64,000 nt of DNA from Taishania sp037189645 (GTDB taxonomy: Bacteria; Bacteroidota; Bacteroidia; Flavobacteriales_D; Crocinitomicaceae): assembly GCA_037189645.1 (NCBI GenBank), contig JBBCIY010000001.1, forward strand, positions 1 to 64,000. The letters run 5' to 3'. Positions 8,735-17,123 of this stretch are shown in pieces. The position numbers and the translations under genes are program-made. Below the pieces are notes generated by a model. It did no database searches. It was not told the DNA's origin and saw only the letters and a program-made list of their open reading frames with translations. How positions within the stretch are numbered: position 1 is the first letter of the stretch; each line of letters opens with the position of its first letter.

Positions 8735-9598
8735 TTACTGAAAATCAGCTTTCAAACTCATGTCAAGGCTTTTGAAAGAGTGTGTCAGCGCCCCTACAGA
8801 GATAAAATCAACACCTGTTTCGGCATATTCACGGATATTATCAATAGTGATTCCTCCCGAAGCTTCCACTTCAAACTGTTTCGGAATTCCGGGTAAAACC
8901 GCTTTGATCTCTTCAGGTGTGAAATTATCAAGCATGATACGGTCCACGTTACCGGCAGCCAGTACCTGGTTCAGTTCATCCGGGTTCCGTACTTCTATTT
9001 CTATTTTCAACGATTTGTTTTGCTCTTTCAGGTAATTGTTTGTGCGGGAAATCGCTTGTTCAATTCCTCCCGCATAATCAATGTGATTATCCTTCAGCAT
9101 GATCATGTCATACAAAGCGTAGCGGTGATTGTGCCCGCCTCCGATCCGTACAGCCCATTTTTCCAGTAACCGGATTCCGGGAGTGGTTTTCCGGGTATCC
9201 AGCAGCCGGGTTTCGAGGCCCTCGATCTTTTTTACAATGGCATGTGTCTGGGTAGCGATACCGCTCATGCGTTGCATGAAGTTCAGGACCAGGCGCTCGG
9301 TCGCGAGAATGGAACGTGATTTTCCGCTCACTTCAAATGCGATTTGCCCGTGCCGGACAGGAGTACCGTCGGAGATGAATACGTCGATTTTTAAGGAAGG
9401 ATCATACAGGTGGAATATCCGTTCGGCCAGTTCTACTCCGGCAATGACCCCGGTATCTTTTATAATTAATTTCGCTTTTCCCGTTGCGTTTTCAGGAACG
9501 CATGCCAGGCTGGAGTGGTCTCCGTCTCCGATGTCTTCGTGTAGTGCGTTGTTGATGATTTCGTCCAGTGTCTTAATTTGGTCCGTTGATAAGCTCAT
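8735..9598 (-). CDS. nadC: Nicotinate-nucleotide pyrophosphorylase (carboxylating)
   Basis: Converts quinolinate and PRPP to nicotinate mononucleotide in de novo NAD synthesis. The 287-residue protein has the family's usual size and signatures: RLLDTRKTTPGIRLLEKWAV, GGGHNHRYALYDMIMLKDNH and EVEASGGI. The N-terminal alpha/beta sandwich covers residues 1-110 and the barrel covers the rest. Start is the ATG at 9598. It directly follows the DUF4783 gene (stop and start one base apart), and the pair is probably one transcription unit from the promoter at 10041. Confidence 0.96.
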   Translation of the reverse strand: MSLSTDQIKTLDEIINNALHEDIGDGDHSSLACVPENATGKAKLIIKDTGVIAGVELAERIFHLYDPSLKIDVFISDGTPVRHGQIAFEVSGKSRSILATERLVLNFMQRMSGIATQTHAIVKKIEGLETRLLDTRKTTPGIRLLEKWAVRIGGGHNHRYALYDMIMLKDNHIDYAGGIEQAISRTNNYLKEQNKSLKIEIEVRNPDELNQVLAAGNVDRIMLDNFTPEEIKAVLPGIPKQFEVEASGGITIDNIREYAETGVDFISVGALTHSFKSLDMSLKADFQ

Positions 9599-9599
9599 T

Positions 9600-9983
9600 T
9601 TAATCTTTCTCTATTGTAATGTTCTCTATTTTAAATCCGTCCCCAGCGTTTTTGAAATGCAGTGTGACCCTGTATTTGGCTCCTCCGCATACATAGCTTC
9701 CGATTGCGAAGGTTCCTGACGCAGATTCATTTCCTTTGAATGTAAAATTAAAATTTCCATTCGTTTTACCACTGAAAAAATCTTTCAGCACCAATACCGC
9801 CTGTGATTTGGAGTAAGCACCTTCTTTTCCCATGATGTTTATCAGGACTTTATCCTTCGCATGGGAAACAATCGCGTCTGCATTATTCTGATCAAATGCT
9901 GCATCTAACTTCGAATAAGGAACACCTTGCTGTAAAGGAGACAGCAGTATGACCGTTGTGATAAATGCATAAATAAGGTTCAT
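9600..9983 (-). CDS. DUF4783 family exported protein
   Basis: A 127-residue protein with a signal peptide (about residues 1-20) followed by a single small alpha+beta domain resembling the NTF2-like fold of DUF4783 (FNFTFKGNES, YRVTLHFKN). I use the ATG at 9983; a TTG two codons upstream is the alternative. It is tightly linked to nadC, an arrangement I recall from other Bacteroidota, but no role in NAD synthesis is evident. It probably sits in the periplasm or outer membrane. The function is unknown. Confidence 0.75.
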   Translation of the reverse strand: MNLIYAFITTVILLSPLQQGVPYSKLDAAFDQNNADAIVSHAKDKVLINIMGKEGAYSKSQAVLVLKDFFSGKTNGNFNFTFKGNESASGTFAIGSYVCGGAKYRVTLHFKNAGDGFKIENITIEKD

Positions 9984-10040
9984 AATCAATTTATTTTTCT
10001 TTTCACATGCAAAAAATGTGCCGTTAAAAAAATGTTAAAT

Positions 10041-10048
10041 CAAAGGTA
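10041..10048 (-). promoter_or_regulatory. -7 promoter element for DUF4783-nadC
   Basis: The minus strand reads TACCTTTG, a perfect TAnnTTTG match, about 58 bases upstream of the DUF4783 start. It lies in the 203-base divergent spacer shared with the M43 protease gene. No clear -33 TTG is seen. Confidence 0.45.
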
Positions 10049-10186
10049 GCATAATTGTACTTTCCGGGAAGAATCAGCATTTATATTTCTCAGATATCAG
10101 CATAAAATGAATGAAGATAAATCTTGTTTCTATCAAAAAAATAACTATTTTTAACACTTAAAATTTCTCTTATTTTAAATTCGCTT

Positions 10187-12754
10187 ATGAAAATTATTTA
10201 CTTATCCTTACTTGGATTGGCGGTTCATCTGGGAACATTTGGGCAGCAACTTATCAAAACTCCCGTAGCCGGTGATGATGGAATCAGATCCTGCGGGCAA
10301 CACGAAGCACTGGAGAAGATGCAGGCGGAAGATCCTACTCGGTATCAGTTGTATCAGCAGTCACGTTTAATCCTTGAACAGCAGGAAGCGTCAGTTGGTA
10401 TGGCAAAATCAAATACCATCTATACTGTTCCTGTTGTGTTCCATATCTTGCACAACAATGGAGTGGAAAATATTTCAGATGCACAGATCCAGGACGCGTT
10501 GAATATACTGAACCGTGACTTCAGGAAACAAAATAGTGACGTGAATAATGTCGTATCCCAGTTTTTGCCTATCGCAGACGATGCCAAGATCGAATTCGCT
10601 TTTGCCAAGATAGCCCCGAACGGAGCTTGTTTTAACGGGATCACGCGAACTACTTCATCCCAGACGAATAACGGGGATGACGGAGAAGCACAGGTCAATG
10701 CGATCATTAACGGGAATAACGTTTACCAGGGAATCTGGCCACATAATAAATACCTCAATATCTATGTATGCAGAAACCTGATCAGCGGAGCAGCGGGATA
10801 TACATTCCTTCCGCAGGGAGGAGCAGCTGCAAATGCGACAAACATGTACTACAATGGGATCTTTATGCTGCACAGCTACGTTGGATCAATCGGTACTTCC
10901 TCTGTTCAGACAAGCAGGGCACTGACACATGAAGTGGGGCACTGGCTGAACCTGGATCATGTATGGGGACCGGGAAGCATTGGAACCTGCGGTACAGACA
11001 ATGTCAGTGACACGCCTCAGACAAATGGCTCCAACGGGGTTTGTAACCTGAATAAATCTTCTTGTGACGGCACACTCGACAACGTAGAAAACTATATGGA
11101 CTATTCCTATTGTTCAAAAATGTTTACCCAGGGACAGGTAACACGTATGCGGAATGCAATAGTCAGCAACGTGGCAGGAAGAAGCAATACCTGGACAACT
11201 GCCAATTTACAGTCTGTCGGTGTGATCCCGGGAGGAACATCCCTGTGCAGCGCGAATATAGAGGCGACGCAAACAGGAATATGTTCAGGAACCAGTACCA
11301 CATTCTCTGTAACGAATGTATCAACCCCGATCACTTCCTATTCATGGTCATTCCCAGGAGGTACTCCGGCCACTTCTACAGCTGCCAGCCCGACAATCAC
11401 CTACAATACTCCGGGAACGTATGACGTAAGCGTTACGATAACGACATCGTCAGGAACAAGCACATTGAACCAAACGTCTTATATAACCGTTGCGTCTTCT
11501 CAGCCAGGTGCCTCCCTGCCGTTTACGGAAGGGTTTACATCTACTTCATTCCCTCCGGCTAACTGGACGATTGATAACGGAGGAGCTTCTGTTACATGGG
11601 TAAGAAGAACAGGTGGAACAGCACCTTCGGGTTCTGGTTCGGCAGCAATAGACCATTACAATACAAACACTACCGGGGACATTGATGACCTGAATACTCC
11701 TACGCTGAACTTATCAGGATATACCGGCTCAACACTGACATTTGATGTTGCTTACCGGCCATACACAGGGCAATCTGATAAATTAGAAGTGCTTGTGGCA
11801 ACAGGATGTGCCGGAACCTATGAAGTGGTTTATTCAAAAGCAGGAACAACACTGCAGACAGAATCGAGCAATCAAAACCCATACACTTCACCTTCTACCT
11901 GGAGGAATGAAACGGTTAACCTGGCTCCGTATGTAGGGAACAACCAGGTAAAAGTGAAGTTCAGAACAACTTCCGGCTACGGAAATTACATCTATATTGA
12001 CAATGTAAATGTCACCGGAACGACCGGAAGTGCAACTGCTAACTTCTCTTCCTCTTCAAATACTGTGTGTGTAGGACAAACAGTTACATACACGAACACT
12101 TCTTCAGGTGCAACCTCCTGGAACTGGAATTTTGGGGCAGGCGCTACTCCGGCAACAGCAACAGGACAAGGCCCTCATACTGTGACCTATTCTTCACCAG
12201 GGGCCAAAAACATATCGCTGTCCATTAATGGCGGAGCATCGACATCAAACCAGTCAATTACAGTTAACCAGTTGCCAACGGTAACAATGGCGACCCTGCC
12301 GACAGTTTGTGTCAACCAGGGACCAATTACTCTTTCTCAGGGAAGCCCTGCCGGTGGTACATACAGCGGACAAGGTGTGACAGGAAATCAATTTACTCCT
12401 TCTGTTGCGGGCACCGGAACCAAGACAATTACTTATACGTACACAGCCACAACAGGATGCACGAATACGGCGACAGGCCAGATCATTGTCGATGGATGCT
12501 TAAGCCTGGGGACAGAAGAGAACACGTTGTTCACTGTCTATCCTAACCCGACAAGCGGAAATGTTACAGTGACCAGTGAGGTAGCAATTGACGAGCTCAT
12601 TATCCTGGACAATGTCGGAAGGGTAGTTGAAGTGATCGCAGGTGATAATGCGACTGAAATCCAGGTGAATTTAAGTCATCTATCAGCGGGAAGCTACCAC
12701 ATTCATACGAAGCTCGGAGCGAATTCCAACATCACAAAACTGATCATTCGGTAA
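10187..12754 (+). CDS. Secreted M43-type metalloprotease with PKD domains and T9SS type A sorting domain
   Basis: An 855-residue exported protease. Signal peptide about 1-20, then a propeptide. The pappalysin-like (M43) catalytic domain follows, with zinc ligands His248, His252 and His258 in HEVGHWLNLDH and a Met-turn at Met304 (NYMDYS). After it come a PKD domain (about 355-433), a jelly-roll 'choice-of-anchor J'/MAM-like domain (about 445-610), a second PKD (about 615-695) and an Ig-like segment. The end is a type A T9SS sorting domain (VYPNPTSGN, GSYHIHT, LIIR). It should be secreted across the outer membrane and anchored or released after sorting-domain cleavage. It is monocistronic, with a strong terminator after it. 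The substrate is unknown. Confidence 0.93.
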   Translation: MKIIYLSLLGLAVHLGTFGQQLIKTPVAGDDGIRSCGQHEALEKMQAEDPTRYQLYQQSRLILEQQEASVGMAKSNTIYTVPVVFHILHNNGVENISDAQIQDALNILNRDFRKQNSDVNNVVSQFLPIADDAKIEFAFAKIAPNGACFNGITRTTSSQTNNGDDGEAQVNAIINGNNVYQGIWPHNKYLNIYVCRNLISGAAGYTFLPQGGAAANATNMYYNGIFMLHSYVGSIGTSSVQTSRALTHEVGHWLNLDHVWGPGSIGTCGTDNVSDTPQTNGSNGVCNLNKSSCDGTLDNVENYMDYSYCSKMFTQGQVTRMRNAIVSNVAGRSNTWTTANLQSVGVIPGGTSLCSANIEATQTGICSGTSTTFSVTNVSTPITSYSWSFPGGTPATSTAASPTITYNTPGTYDVSVTITTSSGTSTLNQTSYITVASSQPGASLPFTEGFTSTSFPPANWTIDNGGASVTWVRRTGGTAPSGSGSAAIDHYNTNTTGDIDDLNTPTLNLSGYTGSTLTFDVAYRPYTGQSDKLEVLVATGCAGTYEVVYSKAGTTLQTESSNQNPYTSPSTWRNETVNLAPYVGNNQVKVKFRTTSGYGNYIYIDNVNVTGTTGSATANFSSSSNTVCVGQTVTYTNTSSGATSWNWNFGAGATPATATGQGPHTVTYSSPGAKNISLSINGGASTSNQSITVNQLPTVTMATLPTVCVNQGPITLSQGSPAGGTYSGQGVTGNQFTPSVAGTGTKTITYTYTATTGCTNTATGQIIVDGCLSLGTEENTLFTVYPNPTSGNVTVTSEVAIDELIILDNVGRVVEVIAGDNATEIQVNLSHLSAGSYHIHTKLGANSNITKLIIR

Positions 12755-12776
12755 GCATTTATTGATTGAAATAACG

Positions 12777-12812
12777 AAAAACATCCCCGGCAGATTTCCG
12801 GGGATGTTTTTG
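12777..12812 (+). terminator. Intrinsic terminator after the M43 protease gene
   Basis: The arms AAAACATCCCCGG and CCGGGGATGTTTT pair perfectly around a short loop and are followed by T-rich sequence. The A-rich left arm may also let it work on the minus strand for the MlaFE-type genes. Confidence 0.9.
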
Positions 12813-12816
12813 TTTT

Positions 12817-13020
12817 GTGGAGGGTTGTGAACCACCCGATTCCATTGCTTTTTCTTTGACGGTGCGAGCAGCCACCAATGAAAGATAGAACCAAGCGTTC
12901 TGTCCGAAACACATTGTCGTTCTTACAGGATATTGCGTTTAATGGCTTGTTGCCCCCGCTTGTGAGCATAAAACGGCACGGTGTGAGATCTTACCTGAAA
13001 GGTTGTTTTGAAAAATAGCT
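12817..13020. other. Unexplained intergenic segment of about 200 bases
   Basis: Between the protease terminator and the 3' end of the MlaF-like gene lies a segment with base composition more like coding DNA than the neighbouring spacers. An 88-codon open frame on the minus strand (12703-12969) crosses the terminator and the protease 3' end and lacks a convincing start, so I do not call it a gene. The segment may be a remnant of a lost gene or a dispersed repeat; this cannot be decided from one copy. Confidence 0.4.
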
Positions 13021-13037
13021 TGACTAACAGAGCGATT

Positions 13038-13799
13038 TTACCTGTTTTGCATGTTCTCCCTGATCTCTTTCATGAAATTGGAAGCATAAACAAAGTCGAT
13101 GATTTCCTGGTTATCGGTGGTAAGTATGGATTTCCGGTCGCCTTCCCACCATTTTTTTCCCTGGTGAATGAACAGGACCCGGTCTCCGATCTCGATAACG
13201 GAATTCATATCGTGTGTGATGACAATGGTTGTCATGTTATATTCATAGGTAATTTCCTTGATGAGCCCGTCAATGACAATGGATGTTTTCGGGTCCAGTC
13301 CCGAATTCGGCTCATCACAGAACAAATATTTCGGCTGCATGGCAATGGCCCGTGCGATCGCGATACGTTTCTGCATTCCCCCGCTACATTCGGCAGGGTA
13401 CAATTTATTCTTCCCATTGAGGTTAACCCTGTCCAGGCAGAAATTAGCCCTGTCGAGCATTTCCTTCTGGGTCATATTGGTGAACATTTTAAGAGGAAAC
13501 ATCACGTTCTCTTCTACCGTCATAGAGTCAAATAAGGCCGATCCCTGGAACAGCATTCCGATCTCCTTTCTGATCTCTGTTTTCTCCACACGCGACATAT
13601 CCAGGAAACTTCTTCCGTCAAAGAGAATTTCACCTGTTTCGGGAACGTGCAGCCCGACGATGCATTTTGCCAGAACGGATTTACCACTTCCAGACTGGCC
13701 GATGATCAGGTTGACTTTTCCCTGTTCGAACGTTGCGTCAATGTTGAACAAGACCTGGTTACTTCCAAACGATTTATTTAAGTTTTTTATTTCAATCAT
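13038..13799 (-). CDS. ABC transporter ATPase, MlaF-like (lipid transport)
   Basis: A 253-residue ABC ATPase with Walker A GQSGSGKS, signature ECSGGMQKR and Walker B YLFCDEPNSGLDP. The SGGM signature and PNSGLDP form are typical of the MlaF/Ttg2A group that energises lipid transport between the membranes through an MCE protein. It overlaps the upstream permease gene by one base (13799), so the two are translationally coupled. An MlaD-like MCE protein is not found beside them. It acts on the cytoplasmic face of the inner membrane. The terminator at 12777 may end this transcript. Confidence 0.9.
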   Translation of the reverse strand: MIEIKNLNKSFGSNQVLFNIDATFEQGKVNLIIGQSGSGKSVLAKCIVGLHVPETGEILFDGRSFLDMSRVEKTEIRKEIGMLFQGSALFDSMTVEENVMFPLKMFTNMTQKEMLDRANFCLDRVNLNGKNKLYPAECSGGMQKRIAIARAIAMQPKYLFCDEPNSGLDPKTSIVIDGLIKEITYEYNMTTIVITHDMNSVIEIGDRVLFIHQGKKWWEGDRKSILTTDNQEIIDFVYASNFMKEIRENMQNR

Positions 13800-14545
13800 C
13801 AGAGTAACATCACTTGAGTTAATATTAAGTTCACGATCAGAACTGTAATGCTGTTTGTGACAACTGCCTGTGTTGCAGCCTTTCCTACTTCCAGCGATCC
13901 TCCTTTGGTATAATAGCCGTAAAATGAAGCGATGGAAACGATAATGAACGCAAAGAACAAGGTTTTTACCAGTGCATAGACCACTTCATATGACCGGAAA
14001 AACGCACGGATCCCATATACGTAATCTTCTGTCGATCCCATATCTGAACCGACAAGGGCTACCCATCCGCCAATCAGGCTCAAAGCCATGGAAAGGATCA
14101 CCAGTATCGGGAAGAACATAACCGCCGCGATGATTTTCGGTAAAACCAGGTAAGCGAGCGAGTTAACACCCATTATTTCCAATGCATCAATTTGCTCAGT
14201 GATGCGCATTGTACCGATCTCGGAAGAAATATTTGAGCCGACCTTACCGGCTAATATCAATGAAATGATCGTTGGTGAGAATTCGAGTATGGTCGTAGAC
14301 CGTGTGATGTACCCTACCGTGTAGGCCGGCAGTAGGGGATTGTCCATGTTGGAAGCTATCTGGAGCGCAATTACGGCTCCGATGAATACCGACATGATCG
14401 CTACGATGGAAATAGAATTGATCCCGATTATTTCAATTTCGTCAAATACTCTTTTGCGGAATACGCTCCACTTTTCAGGCTTGGAAAATATGATCCAAAT
14501 CATCTGAAAGTATAGGCCGATATTTTCGAATAGTTTTTTTAACAC
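13799..14545 (-). CDS. MlaE-like ABC transporter permease
   Basis: A 248-residue membrane protein with an N-terminal amphipathic part and about five transmembrane segments. It shows the MlaE family pattern: GSNISSEIGTMRITEQIDALEIMG followed by long hydrophobic helices. It forms the inner-membrane channel of a lipid-transport ABC complex with the overlapping ATPase. The start is a GTG (14545) giving the expected N-terminus; the next ATG would remove 13 residues. The family also moves phospholipid or hydrophobic compounds; direction and substrate are not visible here. (Two adjoining motif pieces are quoted together here as GSNISSEIG and RITEQIDALE.). Confidence 0.9.
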   Translation of the reverse strand: MLKKLFENIGLYFQMIWIIFSKPEKWSVFRKRVFDEIEIIGINSISIVAIMSVFIGAVIALQIASNMDNPLLPAYTVGYITRSTTILEFSPTIISLILAGKVGSNISSEIGTMRITEQIDALEIMGVNSLAYLVLPKIIAAVMFFPILVILSMALSLIGGWVALVGSDMGSTEDYVYGIRAFFRSYEVVYALVKTLFFAFIIVSIASFYGYYTKGGSLEVGKAATQAVVTNSITVLIVNLILTQVMLL

Positions 14546-14611
14546 GGAACGCTAAATTAGTGTTATATTTCCTTTCATTTGCATAAAGAACAGAAAAAAT
14601 CTTGCTGAAGA

Positions 14612-15235
14612 TTGGAAAAAAGGACAAAAATAGCAACAATTTTAAAAAAATACCTCCCGGAAGGAACTGATAATTATGTTGTTTCGCTTTTTTCGGATTA
14701 CCCGGTATCGTTTAAGATTGTGAGGCCGAGAAAATCCAGGCATGGCGACTTCAGGATTTCTTCCGGTCAGTTAAAGCCTCAGATCACGGTAAACGGAGAC
14801 CTGAACCCGTTTGCTTTTCTTGTTACAACTGTTCATGAGTTTGCACACCTGAAAACCTGGCTGGAGCATAAGAACAGCGTAAAGCCGCATGGAGAAGAAT
14901 GGAAAAGGAATTTTATCCGGTTGATGCACCCGGTGATCGAAATGAACATTCTTCCGAAGGATCTAGAGCAGGCTTTATTGAATTCATTTTCAAATATGAA
15001 AGCTTCTTCGTGTACGGATATCCAGCTTCAGCGGGTGCTGAAAAAGTACGATGATTTTTCGTCACAGGAAATTTTACTCGAAAAACTGCCGAAATATGCT
15101 ACTTTTGTGCTGGATAAAAAGGTATTCAGAAAGGAAGATCTGAGGCGGACACGTTATCTGTGTACGGAGCTGGATACCGGGAAAAAATACCTTATTTATA
15201 AATTAGCAACTGTTGAGCAGATTCAAAATGAATAA
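14612..15235 (+). CDS. SprT-like zinc metalloprotease domain protein
   Basis: A 207-residue protein with a SprT-like minigluzincin core: HEFAH (His75, Glu76, His79) and a third ligand in KPHGEEW (His93). The C-terminal part (about residues 150-207) is a small beta domain without the four-cysteine zinc ribbon of Spartan. No ATG exists near the 5' end; a TTG at 14612, directly after an in-frame stop, is the only sensible start. Homologues are thought to act on DNA-protein crosslinks, but that is not shown for this type. Its end overlaps the next gene by 8 bases. Confidence 0.85.
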   Translation: MEKRTKIATILKKYLPEGTDNYVVSLFSDYPVSFKIVRPRKSRHGDFRISSGQLKPQITVNGDLNPFAFLVTTVHEFAHLKTWLEHKNSVKPHGEEWKRNFIRLMHPVIEMNILPKDLEQALLNSFSNMKASSCTDIQLQRVLKKYDDFSSQEILLEKLPKYATFVLDKKVFRKEDLRRTRYLCTELDTGKKYLIYKLATVEQIQNE

Positions 15236-16295
15236 AAACAATTACGCAATTATCATGGCAGGAGGAGTTGGAAGCCGTTTCTGGCCGCTTTCCACACCCG
15301 CACGTCCGAAGCAGTTTATCGATGTCCTGGGAACAGGAAAAACACTTATCCAGATGACGTATGAACGGTTGCTTAATCTTGTCCCGGAAGGGAATGTTTT
15401 TATTCTGACGAATGAAAAATATGTATCGTTGGTGGAAGCCCAGCTTCCCGGTATTGAGAGGAACCGGATTTTAACGGAGCCTCAGCGTAAAAATACAGCT
15501 CCCTGCATTGCCTATGCGGCAGCGAAGATCCAGGCGATGGACAAAGATGCCTGTATGATCGTGTGCCCTTCGGATCACCTTATCTTAAAAGAAGAGGCGT
15601 TCAAAAATATCGTTGAAACAGGGATCCGGAATGCTGTGGACAACGATAAGATCGTTACATTGGGAATTAAACCGACCCGCCCTGATACCGGGTATGGTTA
15701 CATTGAATTTTCCAAAGGCAGTAATGTAATCGCCGGAGAAGTGACGAAAGTATTGCAATTCCGGGAGAAACCTAACCTGGAAACTGCTGAATTGTTTATC
15801 CGGTCAGGTAACTTTTACTGGAATTCGGGGATTTTTATCTGGAAATCCTCTATCGTATTAAAAGCGCTGGAGCGTTATCAGAAAGATCTGTTTGATTTGT
15901 TTTGCGCGGATCCTTCCAGGTACAATACGCCGGAAGAACAGGATTTTGTGAACCACGCTTTTGAAACCTGTGAGGACATTTCGATCGATTATGCCATTAT
16001 GGAACAGTCGGACAATGTCGACGTTGTTCTTGCAAATTTTGACTGGAGTGACCTAGGGACATGGAAAAGCCTCAATGAGCACCTGGAAAAAGATACCTAT
16101 AACAATTCGATCATCGGGGGGAATGTACATACATTCAACGTGAAAAACTGCCTGGTAAACGTACCTGAAGATAAGCTTGTTCTGTTGGATGGGTTATCGG
16201 ATTATATTGTTGTGGAATCAGACAATGTATTGATGGTCCTGAAAAGCTCGAATGAGCAGGAACTGAAAAATTACCTCAAACAAATTGAAAAATAA
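15228..16295 (+). CDS. Mannose-1-phosphate guanylyltransferase
   Basis: Makes GDP-mannose from mannose-1-phosphate and GTP for surface polysaccharide or glycan synthesis. The N-terminal nucleotidyltransferase core shows GGVGSRFWPLS with RPKQF, PSDHLI and FREKP. The C-terminal left-handed helix is short and there is no fused isomerase domain, giving 355 residues, as in other single-domain Bacteroidota enzymes. I use the ATG at 15228 (MNKNNYAIIMAGG) rather than a TTG five codons earlier. It overlaps the SprT-like gene by 8 bases and the next gene by one base, so three genes form one tight operon. Confidence 0.93.
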   Translation: MNKNNYAIIMAGGVGSRFWPLSTPARPKQFIDVLGTGKTLIQMTYERLLNLVPEGNVFILTNEKYVSLVEAQLPGIERNRILTEPQRKNTAPCIAYAAAKIQAMDKDACMIVCPSDHLILKEEAFKNIVETGIRNAVDNDKIVTLGIKPTRPDTGYGYIEFSKGSNVIAGEVTKVLQFREKPNLETAELFIRSGNFYWNSGIFIWKSSIVLKALERYQKDLFDLFCADPSRYNTPEEQDFVNHAFETCEDISIDYAIMEQSDNVDVVLANFDWSDLGTWKSLNEHLEKDTYNNSIIGGNVHTFNVKNCLVNVPEDKLVLLDGLSDYIVVESDNVLMVLKSSNEQELKNYLKQIEK

Positions 16296-17116
16296 TGAGC
16301 TCTCGGCTGATTGGATGTTTTTTATTTATTTTCCTGCTGAAAGGCACCTATTCCCAGCATACCGGGGATACGATCTTCCTGAATAAGTCGTGGAAAGAGA
16401 CTTCCGCCAGGGATTCTGTTGCTTACTACCAGATCATTGACAAAACCGCTAATGACCGCTTTTATATGAAGAGCTATTATGTGTCAGGCGCGCTCCAGAT
16501 GACCGGTACATATACACAGCTCACTCCTGAAAAAAAGAGGGTAGGTGAGCATGTATATTATTATGAGTCGGGAATTGTCAGTTCAAGAACAATTTATAGT
16601 GACAAGGGAGATAAAGAAGGAAAATCCCTGTGGTATTTTGAAACCGGGGAATTAAGAGAAGAGCGGGACTTTGTTGACGGGAAAACTTCCGGCTGGTTTA
16701 AAACGTTTTATAAAAACGGGCAGCTGAAGCGACAAGATAAATACAGTGAAGGAAAACTCATCAAAGGAAAATGTTATTCAGAAACAGGTAAGAAAGTAAA
16801 ATACTATGAATACGAGATCCAGGCGGAATACCCTGGTGGTTGGTCAGCGCTTCAGCAATTTTTAAAAAATAATATTGTCTATCCCGGTGAGCTACTGGAG
16901 CGAGGGTTGGAAGCAAAGGTCGTGGTACGGTTTGTTATTGAAAAGGATGGTACCATCGGTTCCACCAAAGTGGTAAATGAAGAAAAAGTGCACCCGCTCT
17001 TTATAAAGGCAGCGTTGGAGGTAGTCCGGAAAATGCCGGTATGGAAACCAGGAAGAATGGATGGCGAGCTGGTGAGGTCTTATTTCACATTACCGATCAG
17101 TTTTCGGTTGGAATAG
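16295..17116 (+). CDS. Exported YwqK/MORN-like repeat protein with C-terminal TonB domain
   Basis: A 273-residue protein with a signal peptide (about 1-20). It has a middle of MORN-like 'YwqK' repeats (WYFETGELREE, KTFYKNGQLKRQ, roughly residues 85-165) and a C-terminal TonB_C domain (about 185-272: AKVVVRFVIEKDGTIG and VWKPGRMDG). It has no transmembrane anchor after the signal peptide and no proline-rich linker, so it is not a classical TonB. It begins in the stop codon of the guanylyltransferase gene (ATG overlaps TAA). It ends 7 bases from the convergent giant T9SS substrate gene. The role is unknown; peptidoglycan or envelope association is a guess. Confidence 0.82.
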   Translation: MSSRLIGCFLFIFLLKGTYSQHTGDTIFLNKSWKETSARDSVAYYQIIDKTANDRFYMKSYYVSGALQMTGTYTQLTPEKKRVGEHVYYYESGIVSSRTIYSDKGDKEGKSLWYFETGELREERDFVDGKTSGWFKTFYKNGQLKRQDKYSEGKLIKGKCYSETGKKVKYYEYEIQAEYPGGWSALQQFLKNNIVYPGELLERGLEAKVVVRFVIEKDGTIGSTKVVNEEKVHPLFIKAALEVVRKMPVWKPGRMDGELVRSYFTLPISFRLE

Positions 17117-17123
17117 CCGTTTT

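Noticed and set aside
12703..12969. 88-codon open frame on the minus strand
   Set aside because: It overlaps the 3' end of the M43 gene and crosses its terminator, has no recognisable domain, and is not preceded by a promoter.
12830..13000. Words resembling integron attC core sites (AACAAGCC, AAACGC)
   Set aside because: No paired inverted core sites or hairpin of the right form could be built, and there is no integrase or cassette array.
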